A stretch of DNA of 64,000 nt from Aureococcus anophagefferens (lineage: Eukaryota > Sar > Pelagophyceae > Pelagomonadales > Pelagomonadaceae): contig NW_008705570.1 of assembly GCF_000186865.1 (NCBI RefSeq), positions 690,315-754,314 of the forward strand, in the 5' to 3' direction. Shown here piece after piece: positions 1 to 9,324 of the stretch. The position numbers and the translations under genes are program-made. Every line of letters starts with the position of its first letter. Positions within the stretch are counted from its first letter, which is position 1. Below the pieces are notes generated by a model, which saw nothing but the letters and a program-made list of their open reading frames with translations, was not told the DNA's origin and searched no databases.

Positions 1-157
1 GCTTCGACGCGGGCGTTCCGCGCGCGCGTTCCGGAACGAGCGTCCGCGCTTCGAGCGCGCTCCGACGGTCGCTCGTCCAGAATCAGCCGAAACGAGTGGA
101 CACCGGCCGAGAGCGGAGCCCTTGAAGTTGGTCACGTCGCGCCCGCGTCCCGCGCCG
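1..157 (-). mobile_element. Introner family B, copy B1 (truncated by the window edge)
   Basis: Matches the other family B copies from the CGTTCCGCGCGCG segment through CTCGTCCAgAATCAGCCGAA to the ...TTGAAGTTGG end. Proposed GC donor on the minus strand at 153-152, 4-nt exon remnant at 154-157. The far end and its target duplication lie outside the window. It has more substitutions than B2-B4, so it looks older. Confidence 0.75.
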
Positions 158-2670
158 GCGTCGCGCGGCGGCGGCGAGGGGCAGGCGCGCGAGGTTCGAC
201 AGGGGGCTGAGGATCAGCGGCGACGCCGCGAGGCACGGCGACCGGTCGACGAGGACGGCGACCGGCGCGCCCATGTACCCCGCCTGGCCCTCGCGCGGCA
301 GCGCGGCGGCGGCCAGCGCCTCGGCGCGGTCCGAGAGGTCGGACGCGCCGGACCCCCGGAGGATGAACTCGTCGTCGAGGCGGTCCATGACGACATCCCG
401 GAAGATCTCCCAGGGCGCGCGCGCGCGCCGGCGGTCGTCCGCCGCGACGAGGTCGACGGTCGGGTCGATGACGCGCGCGAAGGGCCCGCGGCCGTTGAGC
501 CGCTCGAAGAGCGTCCCCGCGACCTGCGTGGAAATGAAATCACCCGACTTCAATGGTCGCGTAGTTTCGACGCGAGGCTTTCTGCCGTGCTTCGAGAGCT
601 CGACGAGAGCCATCGATTCGTCCAAAAATCAGCCGAATCGACTTCGATGTGACCGAGCTCGAGAGTTCTGAAGTTTGGCGGGGACCCCCCGAACCGGTGG
701 TCGATGTCCACACGGCCCGCGACGGCGACGGCGCGGCCCTCCGGCACGGCGTGCTGGATCGCGCGGCCGATGCCCGCGCCGACCTTGAGCCAGGACCGCG
801 GGTAGACGCCCATGAGCGCGCGCCGCGTGCCGACGATCTGCATCTGCTCGAGCGGGAGCGTCCGCTCGTCGTCGCCTAGGCAGCAAAAGGGTGATTCAAC
901 GTCGCTTCAATGTGAGTGTTCCGCGCGCGCGCGTTCCGGAAAAAGCATCCACGCTTCGAGACCGTTCCGAGAGATGATCGCTCGTCCAAAAATCAGCCGA
1001 AACGAGTAGAAAACGGCCGAGAAAGGAGCCTTTGAAGTTGGGAATTTCGCTCTCTTTTGCTGCCCCGGTCGTCGCCGGGCCCGCCCGGGAACAGGTTTGG
1101 CCCGAGGTAGGCGCGCCGCGGCAGGGCCCGGCCGCCGACGCTCGGCGCCAGGTAGGCGAACTTGAGGAAGGACATGGCGCCCCGGGCCCCCTGGTCCTTG
1201 CCGTGGAGCATCATCGTCCACGAGAAGCGGTAGCCGCGCGCGGACATGGCGAAGTCGGCGCCGTGGAGGAGGGGCATGCGCAGCGGGACGAGCACCTGGA
1301 GGAGCACGTAGAGGAGCAGGAGGCACCGGAGCGGCCGCGCCGGCCGCGCGGCCGCGGCGGCGCGCGGCTCGCCCGCGGAGAAGCCCGTCGCCGCGCGCGC
1401 GAGCCACGCGTGGAGCGGCGCGTCGCCGCCCGGCCCGCCGACGGGCGCGAAGAGGACGACGGCGCAGACGCAGGCGCCGGGGAACGCGTAGCCGATGCGC
1501 TGGCTCATCGTGAAGCACGTGAAGCCGTGGAACGCGCAGCTCAGCCCCGCTAAGGCCGCGAAGCTCTCGCGGGTCGGCCGGAGGCACAGGAGCGCGGCGG
1601 CCATGGACCCGTCGAGCAGGAGCCCGCCCAACGCGACGGCGGCGAAGAGCCGCGGGCCGAGCGTCGCCTCCATGGCCGCCCAGGGCACGCCGCGGTGCAC
1701 GCCCTGCTCCTCGAAGCCGAGGAAGATGCCCCGGACCAAGGCGCCGGAGACCCAGTCCGGGTGCGTCTTCCAGAGCGACGCGAAGACGTAGACGACGGCG
1801 AGCTGCGCGCGGAGCGCGACGACGGCCGCGCGGCGCCGCGCGGGCGACGCGGCCGCGCCGGGGAACGCGCGCGGCGCGACGCGGCGGCACGCGGCGTCGA
1901 CGGACCAGGCGCCGCCCGCGCCGGAGACGGCCGTGAGGAGGAGGAGCAGGGAGAAGAGGTAGTCGTGGTTCGTGAAGCGCGTCGTCTGCGCGAGCGCCTG
2001 CCGCGCGAAGAGCGCGAAGAACCTGCGCGGCGCTCGAATCTTCCGCCCGACTTCCGCGTGCGCGTCATCGGACCAGACTCGTCGGCCGCGCTTCGAGAAC
2101 TCGACGCGAGCGATCGATCCGTCCAAGCATCGGCCGAATCGACGTCGATGTGGCCGAGCGAGAGAATGTCAAAGTTCGGTCGGGACGTCCCGAACCGGCG
2201 GTCGATGTCCGCGCGGCGTCGAACGCGGCCGCCGCCGCCGGGAACGCGGCGCCGGCCGCCGCCGCGGCGCCGCAGGCGAGCCCGACGTCCTTGAGCCGCT
2301 GCACGCCCGCGGCCGTCCGCGGGAGCGTCGCGACGAGGCCCTCCCACTGGTCGTACGCGAAGAACGCGTCCGCGCCGAGTCGCGCGCCGGCCTCCGGCGG
2401 ATAGTCGACGACGTAGTGCGCGATGTGGCCCCGGTACCACTGCGCGCACATGAGCGAGTAGAAGAGCGCGCGCCAGAGCGCGAGCATGCCGGGCGTCCGG
2501 TCCGGCTCCTCCGGGGCGGCGGCGTCCGGGGCGGCGGCGCCGTCGGCGACCGATGGATCGTCTGCGGCCGCGGCGGCGAGGACCGCCGCGTTCGGCGTCG
2601 GCGACGCCGCGCGCGTGGGACCGGGCGGCTTCGGCGACGCCGCCGCCTTCGTCCGGCGAGTGGCCACCAT
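1..2670 (-). CDS. GGCX-like: Vitamin K-dependent gamma-carboxylase-like membrane protein (partial at the left edge, several introners)
   Basis: Family role: carboxylates glutamate side chains using reduced vitamin K in the ER membrane. Proposed exons on the minus strand are 2670-2213, 2022-1064, 875-712 and 523-154, at least 650 aa; the gene continues past position 1. Exon 2 holds the HTTM-type core: several hydrophobic helices, then the diagnostic stretch VPLRMPLLHG...GYRFSWTMMLHGKDQ, which matches the family's PLR(H) and RFSWxMML signature. Exon 1 begins with a low-complexity Ala/Pro leader and a W-rich helix (WRALFYSLMCAQWYRGH). All four recognised introns are introners, and removing them restores one frame (for example ...PGDDRG/DDERTLPLEQMQ...). 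The C-terminal half in exons 3-4 is not diagnostic by itself. Start chosen at the first ATG of the open frame. Confidence 0.8.
524..715 (-). mobile_element. Introner family A, copy A1, in the gamma-carboxylase gene
   Basis: 192 bp, inserted antisense to the family A reference orientation. On the host strand the retained CCGT (715-712) is followed by donor GTGGACATC, and the element ends CACGCAG. Exact 8-bp duplication GTCGCGGG (host strand) at 723-716 and 523-516. Intron 711-524. Splicing gives ...AVAGR/VAGTLFERL... in phase 0. Confidence 0.9.
876..1067 (-). mobile_element. Introner family B, copy B2, in the gamma-carboxylase gene
   Basis: 192 bp. Inverted ends GGCAGCAAAAG / CTTTTGCTGCC. Exact duplication GCGACGAC on the host strand (1075-1068 and 875-868). 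Retained CGGG, then donor GCAGCA; acceptor CTGCCTAG. Intron 1063-876. The spliced frame is GDDRG/DDERT, where the second DD comes from the duplication. Confidence 0.9.
2023..2216 (-). mobile_element. Introner family A, copy A2 (old, GC-shifted), in the gamma-carboxylase gene
   Basis: 194 bp, recognisable throughout but with many T-to-C and A-to-G changes. The target duplication has decayed (GTTCGACG versus GTTCTTCG, 6/8). Retained CCGC, donor GCGGACATC in place of GTGGAAATC, acceptor CGCGCAG. Intron 2212-2023. Only the GC donor at this spot gives the correct phase (...AFDA A/FFALFARQ...). Confidence 0.85.
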
Positions 2671-2896
2671 CGCACCACGAGAACTGTCGTGTGGGTCTGC
2701 TCAAGCAGGCTTGGCGACCCGCGCAGATCCCGCGCGAGATCCGCGCGTCGCCACAACAACTCCACAACTCGTTTAGCGATTGGTTTGAGTCGCGCGCCGA
2801 GTCGACCCGCCCGGGACGCACATCGGTCGCGCGTCCACGCAAACGCAAACGCCGCGAAGCGACGCGCCGGGGCGCGCCGCGATCCGCTTCGAGCCC

Positions 2897-4093
2897 ATGA
2901 GGCTCGTCGTCCTTGCGGCCGCGGTCGCGAAGGCCCAGTACTTCACGGGCCCCGACGGGAAGCAGTACTACACGGGCCCCGGGAGCCCCTGGGACACGAG
3001 CCGCTACAACACGCGGCCCCACGAGAAGTTCCGCGCGGACCGGTCCACGGACTACCCGCCGGCGGAGGCCTGCGACGCCGACGCGCTCTGGCGCGAAAGG
3101 TGCAAGCCCGTGCCCGTGAACTGCACGGAGGACCACGACGGGTCCAACGGCCACGGCATCGGCAACTCGCTGATGATGTCGTACCACAAGGCCGCGGTCG
3201 CCGCGTTCGCGCGCGGGTGCGCGCCCGTGTTCCGCGAGGGCAGCGGCGGCGGCGGCGGCGCGGTCCCGGACCCGACGGCCTACGGGCCCTCCGACTTCCG
3301 CCTCCAGGACTGGGTCCAAGTCCCCGACGAGGCGCCGACGGTCCTCGACGTCCACGGCTGCGTGCAGGGCGTCCTGACGCGCCCGAACGCGAGGCTCCGC
3401 GCGGTCGTCGAAGCGGCGCGCGGCGGCCGCGCCGCGGACGCGCCGCTCGTCGCGCTCCACGTGCGCACGGGCTGGGTCGACTCCAACCACGCGGCGCGCG
3501 AGGGCCGGAGCTGGGACGCGCTCCGGTGCGGCGGCGGCGCCGCCGCCGGCGACGGGCCCCGGGACTGGACCGCGCTCGGCGAGGGCGCGGGCCGCCTCGT
3601 CGTCGCCGCCGACGGCGCGACGCTCGCGGCCGTCGCCGCGCGCGTCGCCGCGGACGCGGACCGGGCCTACGGCGCGCGCGCGTGGGACCTCTACGTCGCC
3701 TCGGACGCGCCGGGCGCGAAGACATGGGTCCGGGCCGCGATCGGCGGCCGCGCGCGGCGCGTCCTCGCCCTCGACGGCGCCATCGGCCACAACCACCTCA
3801 CGGGCGGCGACGGCTCCGACGCGGACGTCAACAGCCTCGCGGACCTCGTCCTCCTCGGCGACGCGGACGTCCTCGTCCACTTCAGCTCCAAGTTCCCCAC
3901 GTCGGCCTACAACCGCAACTTCTGCCCGGGCCTGCGCCTCGAGGTCGCGGGCTACCCGCGCCACGACCTCGCCGAGGTGTCCGAGAAGCTCGCCGCGGGC
4001 GACGCGGAGGTCGAGGACGCGTGGCGCTGCGCCCAGCTCGGCGCCGCCACGGTCCAGGAGTGCGCCTGCATGTACCAGGCCGCCTACGCGTGA
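2897..4093 (+). CDS. Secreted or luminal fucosyltransferase-like glycosyltransferase
   Basis: 398 aa, no intron. Starts with a short cleavable-looking hydrophobic leader (MRLVVLAAAVAKAQ). Features recalling the FUT8/NodZ/O-FucT nucleotide-sugar fold are the strand-loop ALHVRTGW (about residue 190) and, near residue 320, a segment reading ADVNSLADLVLL followed by ADVLVHFSSKFPTSA, which resembles the donor-binding 'D...L..c......S.fS..A' region. A glycine-rich insert lies at about residue 115. There is one apparent N-glycosylation sequon (NCTE), and paired Cys suit a Golgi or ER lumen protein. The linkage and acceptor cannot be read from sequence. Family assignment rests on motif order only. 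Confidence 0.55.
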   Translation: MRLVVLAAAVAKAQYFTGPDGKQYYTGPGSPWDTSRYNTRPHEKFRADRSTDYPPAEACDADALWRERCKPVPVNCTEDHDGSNGHGIGNSLMMSYHKAAVAAFARGCAPVFREGSGGGGGAVPDPTAYGPSDFRLQDWVQVPDEAPTVLDVHGCVQGVLTRPNARLRAVVEAARGGRAADAPLVALHVRTGWVDSNHAAREGRSWDALRCGGGAAAGDGPRDWTALGEGAGRLVVAADGATLAAVAARVAADADRAYGARAWDLYVASDAPGAKTWVRAAIGGRARRVLALDGAIGHNHLTGGDGSDADVNSLADLVLLGDADVLVHFSSKFPTSAYNRNFCPGLRLEVAGYPRHDLAEVSEKLAAGDAEVEDAWRCAQLGAATVQECACMYQAAYA

Positions 4094-4214
4094 TACCACC
4101 GGCCGCGACCGCGCGAAGCCACGAGACATGGGTCGGCGATCTCGCCGCGGGCGCGCGGTGCAACGAGTCATGTTGCCTCGGCGGGTGCCGTGTTCTCACA
4201 AAGCGGTCGACGGC

Positions 4215-5725
4215 ATGGCGCACCGCTCGTGCGCACGAGCCGCCGTGCTCGCGCTGCTCGCCGCCGCGGGCGCGCGCGCCGTCCGCGGCCCGCGGTCCGT
4301 GGCGACGCTGCCGTCGTGGCGGCGCGACGGCGCGCGCTTGCTCGCGCCGGTGAGCGACGGCGGCCGGTCGCCGGCGCCGATCCCCGGCGGCGAGGACGTC
4401 GTGGCGAAGAAGGTCGCGCGCTTCCTCGGCGACGCCGAGGTCGCGGTGCGCGTGCTCAAGTGGGCCGTCGTGCTCGCCGCCGGCGGCTTCCGCTTCGCCT
4501 GGCGGCTCCTGCGGGAGCTCTGCGGCCGCGCCTTGTACCGCACCGTCGTCGTCGTCGAGATGAGGGGCGTCATCGCCGACGACCGGAGCGCGCGCCACTC
4601 CCTGCGCGACGCGCGCTACTGGTGCTGGGGCGGCGGGCCCGTGCCCGAGTGCGCCGCCGGCGAGGGCGTCATCTCCGTGAGCCGCTGCGAGCGCGCGCTC
4701 GAGCGCGCGTTCTCGTACCGGCGCGCGCGCGCCGTCGTGCTCAAGGTCAACTCGCCCGGCGGCACGGCGTCCGAGTCGGCGCTGCTCTACGCGCGCGTGG
4801 CCTCGCTCAAGGCGCGCGCGCGCGCGAAGCTCGAGGCGCGCCAGGCGCGGCTCCTGCCGCGCGTCTTCCGCTTCGTGACGCGCCGCGCGGCCGAGGCGCC
4901 GCCGGAGGTCCTGGCCTTCGTCGACGAGATCTGCACGTCCGGCGGCTACTTCGCCGCCTGCGCCGCCGACGACATCGTCGCGACGCCCTGCGCGCTCCTC
5001 GGCTCCATCGGCGTCATCTCGCGGTCCTTCGGCTACCAGCGCCAGCTCCGGAAGATCGGCGTCGAGCGGCGCGTGCTCGCGGCGGGCGCGGCCAAGGCGG
5101 GCCTCGACCCCTACCTGCCCCAGAGCCGGCCGGGCATCGCCCGGGAGAAGCGCGTGCTCGAGGAGCTCCACGACGAGTTCGTCGCCACCGTGAAGCGCCG
5201 CGCGGAACTCAAATCTTCAACGCGACTTCACTGTGCATGTATTCGCACGGTTTCGACGTAGTTCTTCACTGTCTGCAAAGAACCCGCCGAGAGCAATCGA
5301 TTCGTCCAAAAATCAGCCGAATCGACTTCGATGTGACCGAGCTCGAGAGGTTTTTGCTGGACGGGGCGTTCCACCGGTTGTTTCGCACACAGGTGAAGCG
5401 GTCGCGCGGCGACCGCCTCGACGCGCGCCGGGCCGCGGCGATCGGGTCCGCCGCGGACGCGGCGGACTGGTCGAACCTGACGCCGCGGGCGCTGGCCTCG
5501 CTCTGGCCCCTGCGCTGGCTCCTCAACGGCGCGCGCGCGGCGCGCGGCGACGGCCTCTTCGACGGCTCCGTCCACGGCGCCAAGACCGCGCTCGAGCTCG
5601 GCCTCGTGGACAAGGTCGTCGACGAGACGTTCACCGAGGCCCTCAAGCAGCGCTACGGCCAGCGCATCTTCCTCAAGAAGCTCGCGACGAACCCGCCCAC
5701 GGGGCTCGACGCGCTCTTCCGCTAG
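4215..5725 (+). CDS. sppA-like: S49 family serine protease (SohB/SppA-like), one introner
   Basis: Exons 4215-5201 and 5393-5725 give 439 aa. The family cleaves membrane-embedded or signal peptides with a Ser/Lys dyad. Visible motifs: VNSPGGTASES (substrate loop), EICTSGGYFAACAAD with the likely nucleophile Ser in SGGY, LLGSIGVIS, and AAKAGLDPYLPQ, which carries the likely general-base Lys. A hydrophobic helix (WAVVLAAGGFRFAWRLL) near residue 80 anchors it. The start at 4215 gives a signal-like leader (MAHRSCARAAVLALLAAAGARA); an upstream ATG at 4128 is possible but adds a basic tail. Single-domain size matches SohB rather than the duplicated SppA. Plastid location is possible but unproven. 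Confidence 0.8.
5198..5392 (+). mobile_element. Introner family A, copy A3, in the S49 protease gene
   Basis: 195 bp, sense orientation, subfamily with the TTTTTGCTGGACGGGG middle. Exact duplication GTGAAGCG at 5190-5197 and 5393-5400. Retained CCGC, donor GCGGAACTC, acceptor CGCACACAG. Intron 5202-5392, phase 0: ATVKRR/VKRSRG. Confidence 0.9.
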
Positions 5726-5840
5726 GAGCGCCGGCGTAACCCGATCGACTCGGACCAAGTCGTCGTCGCGTCGGTGATGGACACGGAGCAGTCCGCGTCG
5801 GCGTCGTAGTCCACCCAGTCGCAGTCTACATCTTCGACGC

Positions 5841-6836
5841 CTATAGGCCCTTGTTATAGGTGAAGGACGTCACGGGCGACCCGTCCTTCGCCGCCAGGCC
5901 TTGGAACTCGGGCTCGAGCGCGGCCGCGTCGATGGACGCGCGCTGCACGTACAACGCCTGGCCCCCGTAGACGCCGACGATGATGCCGGACGTGATGATG
6001 GCCGTGTCCACGGCCATCTTCGGCGCGAAGGGCAGCGCCGCGCAGAGCGGCGTCGCGTGCCAGGCCGCGAGCGCGACGGGCGTGATCCCGGTGGCGGGGA
6101 TGTTCCAGACGACGCGCGCCGCGCAGCACTTGCCGATGCCCTCGCGGGCCGCGACCCGGGACTGGCCGCGGACCGCGCCGTCGCCGTCGACGACGTTGAC
6201 GCCGTTCGCGAGCTCGTCGCGCCGCATGAGGAGCAGCGACGCCCAGCCCGCGCCCACGCAGCCCGCGAAGCCCGCCCAGCCGGCGACCCGCGGCCCCCAG
6301 ACGGGGTGCGTCATGGACGCGCCGAGCTTGGTGCAGCCCACGCCGAGCGCGACGGACGCGGCCACGGAGCCGGCGAACGACAGCGCCGCGTCCGCGTCCG
6401 ACACCGGCGACGACTTGTTCTTGTTCGCGAAGAAGACGGCGCTGTTGTAGGACTGGTTGTAGCACTGCCAGAAGGCCTGGTTCAGCGCGCCGCCGCCGGG
6501 CCAGAGCATGCCCAGGACGATGGGCGGCTGCATCGGCGCGTACGCCGCGAAGCACAGCGGCAGGAGGATGTTCTCGCCCGTGTCGGGGTGGACGCGCGCG
6601 GCGCAGAGCTCCTGCGCGGCCCAGAGCTCGGCGTCGGAGGCGTTCGAGGCGCCGGCGTCGTGCCGCCGGAGCAGGGCCTTGGCCGCGTCGACGTCGCCGT
6701 CGCTCTTGAGGAGCATGAAGGGGTTCAGCTGGCTCGCGATGTTGCGCAGGCGGCCACCGAAGGTCTCGGGGCTGTAGCGCGGCTGGCCGGGCGTGAATTT
6801 CGGGACGACCTCCGCCATGGGAGCAGCGACCTCCAC
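5841..6836 (-). CDS. SFXN: Sideroflexin, mitochondrial inner-membrane transporter
   Basis: 331 aa, intronless. Sideroflexins move serine and related amino acids into mitochondria for one-carbon metabolism. Family signatures: the N-terminal FTPGQPRYSPETFGGRLRNI region, the HPDTGE motif at about residue 97, the NQSYNSAVFFANKN segment at about residue 145, and a run of hydrophobic helices after it (SFAGSVAASVALGVG, WAGFAGCVGAGWASLL, IITSGIIVGVYGGQALYVQ). Length is the family norm (about 320). A second in-frame Met six residues in (MAEVV) is an alternative start. It shares a 103-bp divergent promoter region with the transhydrogenase-like gene. Confidence 0.93.
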   Translation of the reverse strand: MEVAAPMAEVVPKFTPGQPRYSPETFGGRLRNIASQLNPFMLLKSDGDVDAAKALLRRHDAGASNASDAELWAAQELCAARVHPDTGENILLPLCFAAYAPMQPPIVLGMLWPGGGALNQAFWQCYNQSYNSAVFFANKNKSSPVSDADAALSFAGSVAASVALGVGCTKLGASMTHPVWGPRVAGWAGFAGCVGAGWASLLLMRRDELANGVNVVDGDGAVRGQSRVAAREGIGKCCAARVVWNIPATGITPVALAAWHATPLCAALPFAPKMAVDTAIITSGIIVGVYGGQALYVQRASIDAAALEPEFQGLAAKDGSPVTSFTYNKGL

Positions 6837-6939
6837 GGCGTGTGTTGCGAGTCGATGCTTGTGAGATGCTGTGGCGATTTAGAGCGAGGTTCAACCAGAC
6901 GGCATCTTGGCAGTTGTTGCTGGAGGCAGGAAAGCAAGC

Positions 6940-9244
6940 ATGGCGCGCGTCAGCAAGAATACGCGCCCTCACGGGCTGCCTTTGGTCTGGCTCTGCGTCG
7001 CGTCGTCGCTGCTCGCCGCGGGCGCCTACGTGCCGGCGCGGCGGCGCCGCGGTCCGCCGCCCCTCCGGGCCATCCACCAGGAGCGCGAGTTCGACCTCGT
7101 CGTCATCGGCGGCGGGCCCGTGGGCATCAGCGCGGCGAACCGCGCCGCGTCGCTGGGTTTGTCCGCGATCCTCGTGGACGCGACGCCGCCGCGCCAGTTC
7201 CAGTTCACGGGGCCGACGGGCCTCTACAGCAAGGCGCTGCGCGACGCGGCGCTCCGCATCGACGTCCCCGTGCTTCGCCGCATGGGCCTCGGCCTGTGTG
7301 GAAATCAAATCGTCAACCCGACTTCAATGTGAGCGTATGCGACAGTTTCGACGCAAGCTCTTCGGCTGTGCTTCGAGAACTCGACGAGAGCAATCGATTC
7401 GTCCAAAAATCAGCCGAATCGACTTCGATTTGACCGAGATAGAGAGGTTTGAAGTTTTGCTGGACGCGTCCATTCCACTGGTTGATTTCCACACAGGCCT
7501 CGGCGACGCGGCGATCTGGGCCCAGGTCAGCGAGATGGTCGACCGCATCGTGCGCAAGTGCGGCGACGACAACGCGCGGGGCCTCGCGGTGTCGCGCGTG
7601 CCCCACCTCCGCGGCTTCGGCGTCGTCAAGCCCGTCGGCGGCGCCGTCGAGGTGGACGTCAAGTTCCGGCGGACGACCAAGGGCGGCAGCGCGGGCACGA
7701 CGGTGCGCGGCAAGCACTGCGTCGTCGCGACGGGGTCGCGCGCCGTGCGCTTCGACGGCCTCGACTACGACGGCGCGGACGCCGCCGGGCGGCGGCGCGT
7801 CTACGACTCCGACTCCGTCAAGGGCCTGAGCTTCCTGCCGCGGCGCGTCGTCATCGTCGGCGGCGGGATCATCGCGGTGGAATACGCGCGCATCTTCGCG
7901 GCGCTCGCCGCGGACGTGACGCTCGTCGTGCGGAGCGCGGACCTCCCGAAGAGCCTGCGGCGCGTCGGCATCGACGCGGGGTTGGCCGGCGCGCTGCAGG
8001 CGGACCTGCGGGACGCGGGCGTCGACATCCTGTTCGAGACGGAGATCGCCGGCGCGGCCCTCGCGGGCGCGGCGGTCGCCGTGGCGCTGCGCGACGGCCG
8101 GACGCTCGAGGCGGACGTGCTGCTCACGGCCACGGGCCGCGCGGCCGTCACGCGCGGCGTCTTCGACGACGCGGCGCTGGTCGACGGCTTGCTCGCGCCC
8201 AACGGCGACCTGCTGGTCGACGGCGAATTGAAGACCGTCCACCGCGCGGTGTCGGGCGCCGGCGACGTCGTCGGCGCGCCGCAGCTCGCGTCGACGGGCA
8301 TCGCCCAGGCCGAGGCCGCCGTCGACTGCGTCTACGGGGACGGCTGCGCTCTGGGCGACGTGTCGCCCGCGGGGCTCCTCGCGTCGACGGCGCGCTACCC
8401 CGTGGGCATCTGGACCGTGCCCGAGCTCGCGTTCTGCGGATTGACGGCCGAGGCCGCGGCGGACCGGGGGCTCGACGTCGTCGTCGGCGTCGCCCACTAC
8501 GCGGACACGGTCCGCGGCCACGTGCGCGAGTCGGACGCGTCGACGCGGAGCTGCCTCAAGCTCGTCGTCGCGCGCGACGCGCCGCACACGATTCTGGGCG
8601 TGCACCTCTTCGGCGACGACGCCGCGGAGCTCGTGCACTTCGGGACGACGCTCGTGCAGGCGTCCATGACCGCCGACGACGCCGCGGTCACGTGCTACGC
8701 CGCGGTCACGTACCACGCTGCGCCGGAAACAACCAGCGGAATGGACGCGTCCGGCAAAACTTGAAACCTCTCTATCTCGGTCGAATCGCAGTCGTTTCGG
8801 CTGATTTTTGGACGGATCGTTTTCTCTCGGCGAGTTCTTTTCTGGACAGTGACGAACGTGTGTCGAAACCGTGTAAATAATGCACATCGAAGTCGTGTTG
8901 CATATGTTTGTTTCCTGCCCAGGTACCACGAGCTCTACAAGCTCGCCGCGCAGGACGCGAAGGCGACGATCCTCGAGGACCGGTGGCGCTCCCGCTACGC
9001 GGCGCTCGTGGACCGCGAGCGCCGCGACGGCGCGGCGCCGTCGGCGGCGAACACGAGCCTGCTCCACCGGCAGACGCTCGACGCCGCGCTCTGCGGCGGC
9101 CTCGACGACGGCGACCGGCAGGCCATCGCCCGCGCGCTCTTCGCGGGGGCCAAGACCTGCACGGGCGCCCTCTTCGTCAAGCGCGCCATGCGCCTCCGCG
9201 GCTGCCTCGCCGACGCCGTCTGCTTCGCCGCGGAGGGCGAGTAA
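6940..9244 (+). CDS. sthA-like: Soluble pyridine nucleotide transhydrogenase-like flavoprotein, two introners
   Basis: Exons 6940-7297, 7497-8721 and 8923-9244 give 634 aa. The family moves hydride between NAD(H) and NADP(H) on FAD. FAD fold: DLVVIGGGPVGISAANRAA. NAD(P) fold: RVVIVGGGIIAVEYARIFA. Second FAD motif: VSGAGDVVGAPQLAS. The dimer domain begins RYPVGIWTVPELAFCGLT and ends VHLFGDDAAELVHFG. The redox CxxxxC of glutathione reductase is absent; GPTGLYSKALRDA stands there, as in SthA. The N-terminus (LPLVWLCVASSLLAAGAYVPARRRR) looks like a signal plus transit peptide, so a plastid location is inferred. About 95 residues after the normal end (DAKATILEDRW...) are unrecognised. Confidence 0.85.
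7294..7496 (+). mobile_element. Introner family A, copy A4, in the transhydrogenase-like gene
   Basis: 203 bp, sense. Exact duplication GCCTCGGC at 7286-7293 and 7497-7504. Terminal inverted repeat CTGTGTGGAAATCAA / TTGATTTCCACACAG. Retained CTGT, donor GTGGAA, acceptor CACACAG. Intron 7298-7496, giving GLGLC/LGDAAIWAQ. Confidence 0.95.
8718..8922 (+). mobile_element. Introner family A, copy A5, second copy in the transhydrogenase-like gene
   Basis: 205 bp, antisense to A4 but of the same subfamily (shares GGACGCGTCC and the GAAACCTCTCTATCTCGGTC block). Exact duplication GTACCACG at 8710-8717 and 8923-8930. Retained CTGC, donor GCCGGAAAC, acceptor CTGCCCAG. Intron 8722-8922: VTYHAA/YHELYKLAA. 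Confidence 0.9.
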
Positions 9245-9324
9245 CGACTTTTTCGCGTGGTGGTGTTGCCATCAACTTGCACTCAACTTGCAGCGGTTTT
9301 TGGTTGCCACAAAACCAGCAAAGT

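Noticed and set aside
1550..4171. An 873-aa minus-strand open frame spanning two genes
   Set aside because: It is an off-frame reading of the gamma-carboxylase and antisense of the glycosyltransferase; there is no family match and it runs through an introner.
5202..5392. Introners as autonomous elements with their own transposase
   Set aside because: None of the copies (205 bp or less) can encode a protein. No transposase gene is visible in the window, so they must be mobilised in trans.
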